Source of the DNA: Ferrovibrio terrae
GTDB taxonomy: Bacteria; Pseudomonadota; Alphaproteobacteria; Ferrovibrionales; Ferrovibrionaceae
Direction of reading: 5' to 3'
NCBI RefSeq assembly: GCF_007197755.1
Contig: NZ_CP041636.1
Span: forward strand, 1-64,000
DNA: 64,000 bases
Shown: piece after piece, positions 61,131 to 64,000 of the stretch
How the letters are laid out: each line of letters starts with the position of its first letter
Numbering within the stretch: the first letter of the stretch is position 1
Program-made: the position numbers and the translations under genes
Notes under the pieces: model-generated
What the model saw: only the letters and a program-made list of their open reading frames with translations
What the model was told of the DNA's origin: nothing
Databases searched by the model: none

Positions 61131-61868
61131 ATGGCCATGAACCAGCTCAGTCCCACCCGCCTGCCTTTGATCGGAATCACCCTCGATTCCGAGGAGCCCG
61201 GCGGCTATTCGAAATTCCCCTGGTATGCCCTGCGGCAGAATTACTGCTCGGCCGTGACCCAGTCCGGCGGCCTGCCGCTCGTGCTGCCGCATGAGCCCGA
61301 TGCCGTGCCCGCCTATCTCGATCTGCTGGACGGCCTGATCGTCACCGGCGGCAATTTCGACGTCGACCCGGCCCTGTTCGGAGCGGCCGAGACGCATGAC
61401 ACGGTGAAAGTAAAAGCGGCGCGCACCCAGTTCGAATGGGCGATCACCCGTGGCATGCTGGACCGTAACAAGCCGGTCTTTGGCATCTGCGGCGGGCAGC
61501 AGCTGCTGAACGTCGTGCTGGGCGGCACGCTGATCCAGCATATCCCCGACAGCGTGAAAGATCCGCTGGCGCATGAGCAGCCCAATCCGCGCGACCAGGC
61601 CGGCCATCCGGTCAAGGTGAGCGCCAACACACTGCTCAGCCGCATCGTCGGGGCCGATGAACTGCCGGTCAATTCGGCGCATCACCAGGCGGTGGATGCC
61701 GTGGCGCCCGGTGCTGTCTGCGACGCCATCGCGCCGGACGGCGTGATCGAGGGTATCGAGCATCCGGGCTATAAATTCTGCCTCGGCGTGCAGTGGCATC
61801 CGGAATTCTTCATCAGCGAGGGCGACCGCAAATTGTTCTCTGCCTTCATCGCGGCCTGCAAACCATGA
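61131..61868 (+). CDS. Class I glutamine amidotransferase-like hydrolase (peptidase C26, PuuD-like)
   Basis: 245-residue gamma-glutamyl-gamma-aminobutyrate hydrolase-type enzyme. The nucleophile elbow FGICGGQQLLN (Cys near 120), and GVQWHPEFF with the His and Glu of the triad, are intact; GLIVTGGNFDVDP is typical. It cuts a gamma-glutamyl bond, perhaps in polyamine breakdown, although no other puu gene is here. Its stop overlaps the pseudouridine synthase start by ATGA. Confidence 0.88.
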   Translation: MAMNQLSPTRLPLIGITLDSEEPGGYSKFPWYALRQNYCSAVTQSGGLPLVLPHEPDAVPAYLDLLDGLIVTGGNFDVDPALFGAAETHDTVKVKAARTQFEWAITRGMLDRNKPVFGICGGQQLLNVVLGGTLIQHIPDSVKDPLAHEQPNPRDQAGHPVKVSANTLLSRIVGADELPVNSAHHQAVDAVAPGAVCDAIAPDGVIEGIEHPGYKFCLGVQWHPEFFISEGDRKLFSAFIAACKP

Positions 61869-62626
61869 GTGATGTAAAGGAAGATGTCGCCGGCGAGCGC
61901 ATCGCCAAGCGCATGGCACGTGCCGGCCTGTGTTCGCGCCGCGATGCCGAACGCTGGATCGCCGAAGGCCGCGTCATGGTCAACGGCAAAAAGCTGGACA
62001 CGCCGGCCTGCGTGGTCGGGCCCGACGATGTGATCCTGGTCAACGGTAAGCCGCTCGCTGGCGCCGCCAAGACGCAGCTCTGGCTCTATCACAAGCCGCG
62101 CGGCCTGATGACCACGCATAAGGACCCGCAGGGCCGCCCGACAGTGTTCGACAACCTGCCGCCCGGCCTGCCCCGCGTGATCTCGGTCGGCCGGCTCGAT
62201 TTCAATTCCGAAGGTCTGCTGCTGCTGACCAACGACGGCGAACTGGCGCGCCGGCTGGAACTGCCGAGCACCGGCTGGCTGCGCCGCTATCGCGTGCGCG
62301 TGAATGGCCTGCCGCACAAGCAGCATCTGACCGAACTGGAACAGGGCGTCACCATCGACGACGTCAACTACGGACCTATCACGGCGAGCGTCGAGCGCAG
62401 CCAGGGCGACAATACCTGGCTGGTCGTAGGCCTGCGCGAAGGCAAGAATCGCGAGGTACGCCGCGTGATGGAGCATCTCGGCCACCAGGTCAGCCGCCTG
62501 ATCCGCACCGCCTACGGCCCCTTCCAGCTTGGCGCGATCGAGCCCGGCAAGGTGAAGGAAGTACCGGGCAAGGTGCTGAAGGAACAGATCGGCGTCGGCA
62601 AGGCGCCGGCGCCCAAAAAGAAATGA
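61865..62626 (+). CDS. RsuA/RluB-family rRNA pseudouridine synthase
   Basis: 253 residues. An S4 RNA-binding domain (ERIAKRMARAGLCSRRDAERWIAEG) precedes the synthase domain with the catalytic aspartate in VGRLDFNSEGLLLLTNDG, then NREVRRVMEHLG. Isomerises a uridine in rRNA; whether 16S (RsuA) or 23S (RluB/E) is not clear. A Lys/Pro-rich tail ends the protein. Overlaps the preceding and following genes by four bases each (ATGA). Confidence 0.92.
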   Translation: MSDVKEDVAGERIAKRMARAGLCSRRDAERWIAEGRVMVNGKKLDTPACVVGPDDVILVNGKPLAGAAKTQLWLYHKPRGLMTTHKDPQGRPTVFDNLPPGLPRVISVGRLDFNSEGLLLLTNDGELARRLELPSTGWLRRYRVRVNGLPHKQHLTELEQGVTIDDVNYGPITASVERSQGDNTWLVVGLREGKNREVRRVMEHLGHQVSRLIRTAYGPFQLGAIEPGKVKEVPGKVLKEQIGVGKAPAPKKK

Positions 62627-63219
62627 GAATAGTGGGCGGCACACATCGCGGCCGGCCGATTGCGGCGCCGGCCGACGTGACCACGCGCCCGACCATCGAC
62701 CGGGTGCGTGAATCGCTGTTCAACATGCTGCTGCATTCGCCGGGCCTGATGACCGAGGACGGCAGGACGCGACTGGACGGCGGCATCATGCTCGATCCCT
62801 TTGCCGGCTCTGGTGCGCTGAGCTTCGAGGCGCTGTCGCGCGGCGCGCATCATGCCTACATGTTCGAGATCGATCCGGCGGCGCGGCGCACCATCCTGGG
62901 CAACGCCAATACACTCGACATGGCCGGCCGCATCACGCTGCGCGGCCAGGATGCGTTGCATCCGGGCCCGGCGCCAGCTCCTGTCGATCTCGTGCTGATG
63001 GATCCGCCCTATGGCTCAGGGCTCGGCGCACCGGTGCTGACCGCCCTGGCGCAGAACGGCTGGCTGAAACCCGATGCGCTGGTGATCGTGGAGACGGATG
63101 CCAGGAAAGGCAGCTCGGAAGGCAGCTTCGACGCCCCGCCCGGTTTCAGCCTGCTGGAAGAACGCCAGCAGGGCCCGGCGCGCCTGACGTTTCTGCTGCG
63201 CGACAAGACCGTCGCCTGA
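62623..63219 (+). CDS. rsmD: 16S rRNA (guanine966-N2)-methyltransferase
   Basis: 198-residue RsmD. It opens MRIVGGTHRGRPIAAP, has TRPTIDRVRESLFNML, the SAM loop DPFAGSGALSFEALSRGA near residue 58 and the catalytic MDPPYGSGL near 125. Methylates G966 in the 30S head. Last gene of the three-gene unit, coupled to the pseudouridine synthase by an ATGA overlap. Confidence 0.94.
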   Translation: MRIVGGTHRGRPIAAPADVTTRPTIDRVRESLFNMLLHSPGLMTEDGRTRLDGGIMLDPFAGSGALSFEALSRGAHHAYMFEIDPAARRTILGNANTLDMAGRITLRGQDALHPGPAPAPVDLVLMDPPYGSGLGAPVLTALAQNGWLKPDALVIVETDARKGSSEGSFDAPPGFSLLEERQQGPARLTFLLRDKTVA

Positions 63220-63224
63220 AGACC

Positions 63225-63255
63225 CTTATTCAGTCGGCCAGTCTTACTCGGTAGG
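63225..63255. repeat. Imperfect 13-bp direct repeat at the stop of the AraC gene
   Basis: CTTATTCAGTCGG and CTTACTCGGTAGG, 18 bases apart, match at 10 of 13 positions. The right copy contains the leftward stop codon (63244-63246). Confidence 0.5.
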
Positions 63256-64000
63256 AATGGTGCCGGTCTTGGCCAGGGTGCGCCCCCACTCCCACATCAG
63301 TTCGGCATCGTCTTTGGCCGGCGCCATGACGCTGCTCGGCGCCGGCACCAGTTCGATCCGCGTCACGACCTGCGGCGGCTGATTGCCGGCTTCGCGCGCC
63401 TCGCGCGGTGTCATGCCGAAATAGTCGCGGAACAGGTTGCTGAAATGGCTCGGCGAGACAAAACCGTAATCCATCGCAACGTCGAAGATGCGGCGATGCG
63501 CCTGCAGGGCAATCGCCTTGAAGCAGGCCATCAGGCGCCGGCGCTGGATATGCTCGCGCACGCCGCCCAGCGGCTTGAACAGCCGGTACAGCGTGGCGCG
63601 CGAACAGCGGAACTGGCTGCACAGGCTTTCGACGCCGAGGCCAGGATCGCGCAGATGCCTGTCGATGAAGCTGCACATGGTGCGCAATGTCGCCTGCTGC
63701 GCTGCGCTGGCGGTAATATCGCCGCCCTGCACCAGTGCGCCAAGCAGGCCGAGCGTGCCCTGGGTGATCGACGAGGTCTCGCTCGCTGTTGCCCGCGCCA
63801 GGCAGTGTTTCAGCGCCACCATGTGGTGCGAGAATATCTGCGCACTGGCCGAGTCCTGCGCAAAAATACCGCCCAGTGCATCGGTCAGCTGGGGGATTTC
63901 ACGGCGCACGAGTTCGCGCGGCAAAACCAGCAGCAGAACTTCTGAATCCTCCGATAGCGCTTCGATCTTGTACGCCAGGTTGACCGCGAAGATGTTGCCC
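63244..64000 (-). CDS. AraC family transcriptional regulator (cut by window edge)
   Basis: At least 252 residues visible; the frame is open to base 64000 and the N-terminus lies outside. The visible N-part (AVNLAYKIEALSEDSEVLLLVLPRELV) looks like an AraC-binding-like sensor domain. The C-terminal 100 residues hold the double helix-turn-helix: LGVESLCSQFRCSRATLYRLFKPLGG and IFDVAMDYGFVSPSHFSNLFRDYFGMTPREAREAG. Effector and targets are unknown. Confidence 0.87.
   Translation of the reverse strand, partial: GNIFAVNLAYKIEALSEDSEVLLLVLPRELVRREIPQLTDALGGIFAQDSASAQIFSHHMVALKHCLARATASETSSITQGTLGLLGALVQGGDITASAAQQATLRTMCSFIDRHLRDPGLGVESLCSQFRCSRATLYRLFKPLGGVREHIQRRRLMACFKAIALQAHRRIFDVAMDYGFVSPSHFSNLFRDYFGMTPREAREAGNQPPQVVTRIELVPAPSSVMAPAKDDAELMWEWGRTLAKTGTIPTE

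Overview
The window reads as core chromosome of a GC-rich alphaproteobacterium. The family markers are GcrA, GapR (DUF2312), a RegB/RegA (ActS/ActR) redox pair, DUF1244, DUF2093 and an EcfG-type sigma factor. The metabolic mix (fused indolepyruvate ferredoxin oxidoreductase, many acyl-CoA enzymes) would suit a Rhodospirillales-like heterotroph, but the genus cannot be fixed from sequence reading alone. I see no tRNA, rRNA, CRISPR array, transposase, integrase or phage gene, and no gene-free stretch longer than about 300 bases.

Layout. 1-9.5 kb: indolepyruvate ferredoxin oxidoreductase, a hydrolase, a GNAT acetyltransferase, then a leftward block with the nucleoid protein GapR, DUF1244, a carboxylate-amine ligase and an N-formylglutamate amidohydrolase, then a rightward ferredoxin-NADP reductase and a GST. 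10-15 kb: an orphan TonB/TolA-like protein, a bifunctional beta-oxidation enzyme, release factor 3 and a small FliL-like exported protein. 15.3-23.4 kb: a long leftward run zwf-regB-regA-phosphatase-hldE-FAD oxidoreductase-aldo/keto reductase-hypothetical. 23.4-25 kb: a PhyH dioxygenase and gcrA, whose upstream DNA carries two perfect DnaA boxes and three GANTC sites. 25-28 kb: a MarR regulator facing an SDR-DUF899-DUF1428 operon.

28-40 kb is a lipid and acyl-CoA region: a second PhyH dioxygenase, two acyl-CoA dehydrogenases, a thioesterase, a dienoyl-CoA isomerase, a MaoC hydratase, a long-chain acyl-CoA ligase, an EAL protein and two aldolase-type genes. Three of its divergent intergenic regions share a TGACGCTGCG motif. 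40-43.5 kb: a CheW and a chemoreceptor. 43.6-50 kb: transketolase, then the lipid A genes msbA-like, DUF374 acyltransferase, lpxK and lpxL-like. 50-54 kb: M23 peptidase, DUF2093, xseA, and divergent purD with a vestigial second 3' end. 54-60.5 kb: a phosphotransferase plus an apparent pseudokinase paralogue, a PRC-barrel gene behind a consensus EcfG promoter, a small gene and the EcfG-like sigma factor, a DUF2817 peptidase and an ACAD10/11-like dehydrogenase. 60.6-64 kb: tadA, a glutamine amidotransferase, a pseudouridine synthase, rsmD and a truncated AraC regulator.

Main themes: a possible split bacterial version of the ACAD10/11 (4-hydroxyacyl-CoA kinase plus dehydrogenase) system with a pseudokinase partner; preserved cell-cycle signals at gcrA and gapR; a general-stress sigma factor with a target promoter next door; and short tandem duplications spanning the stop codons of several unrelated genes.
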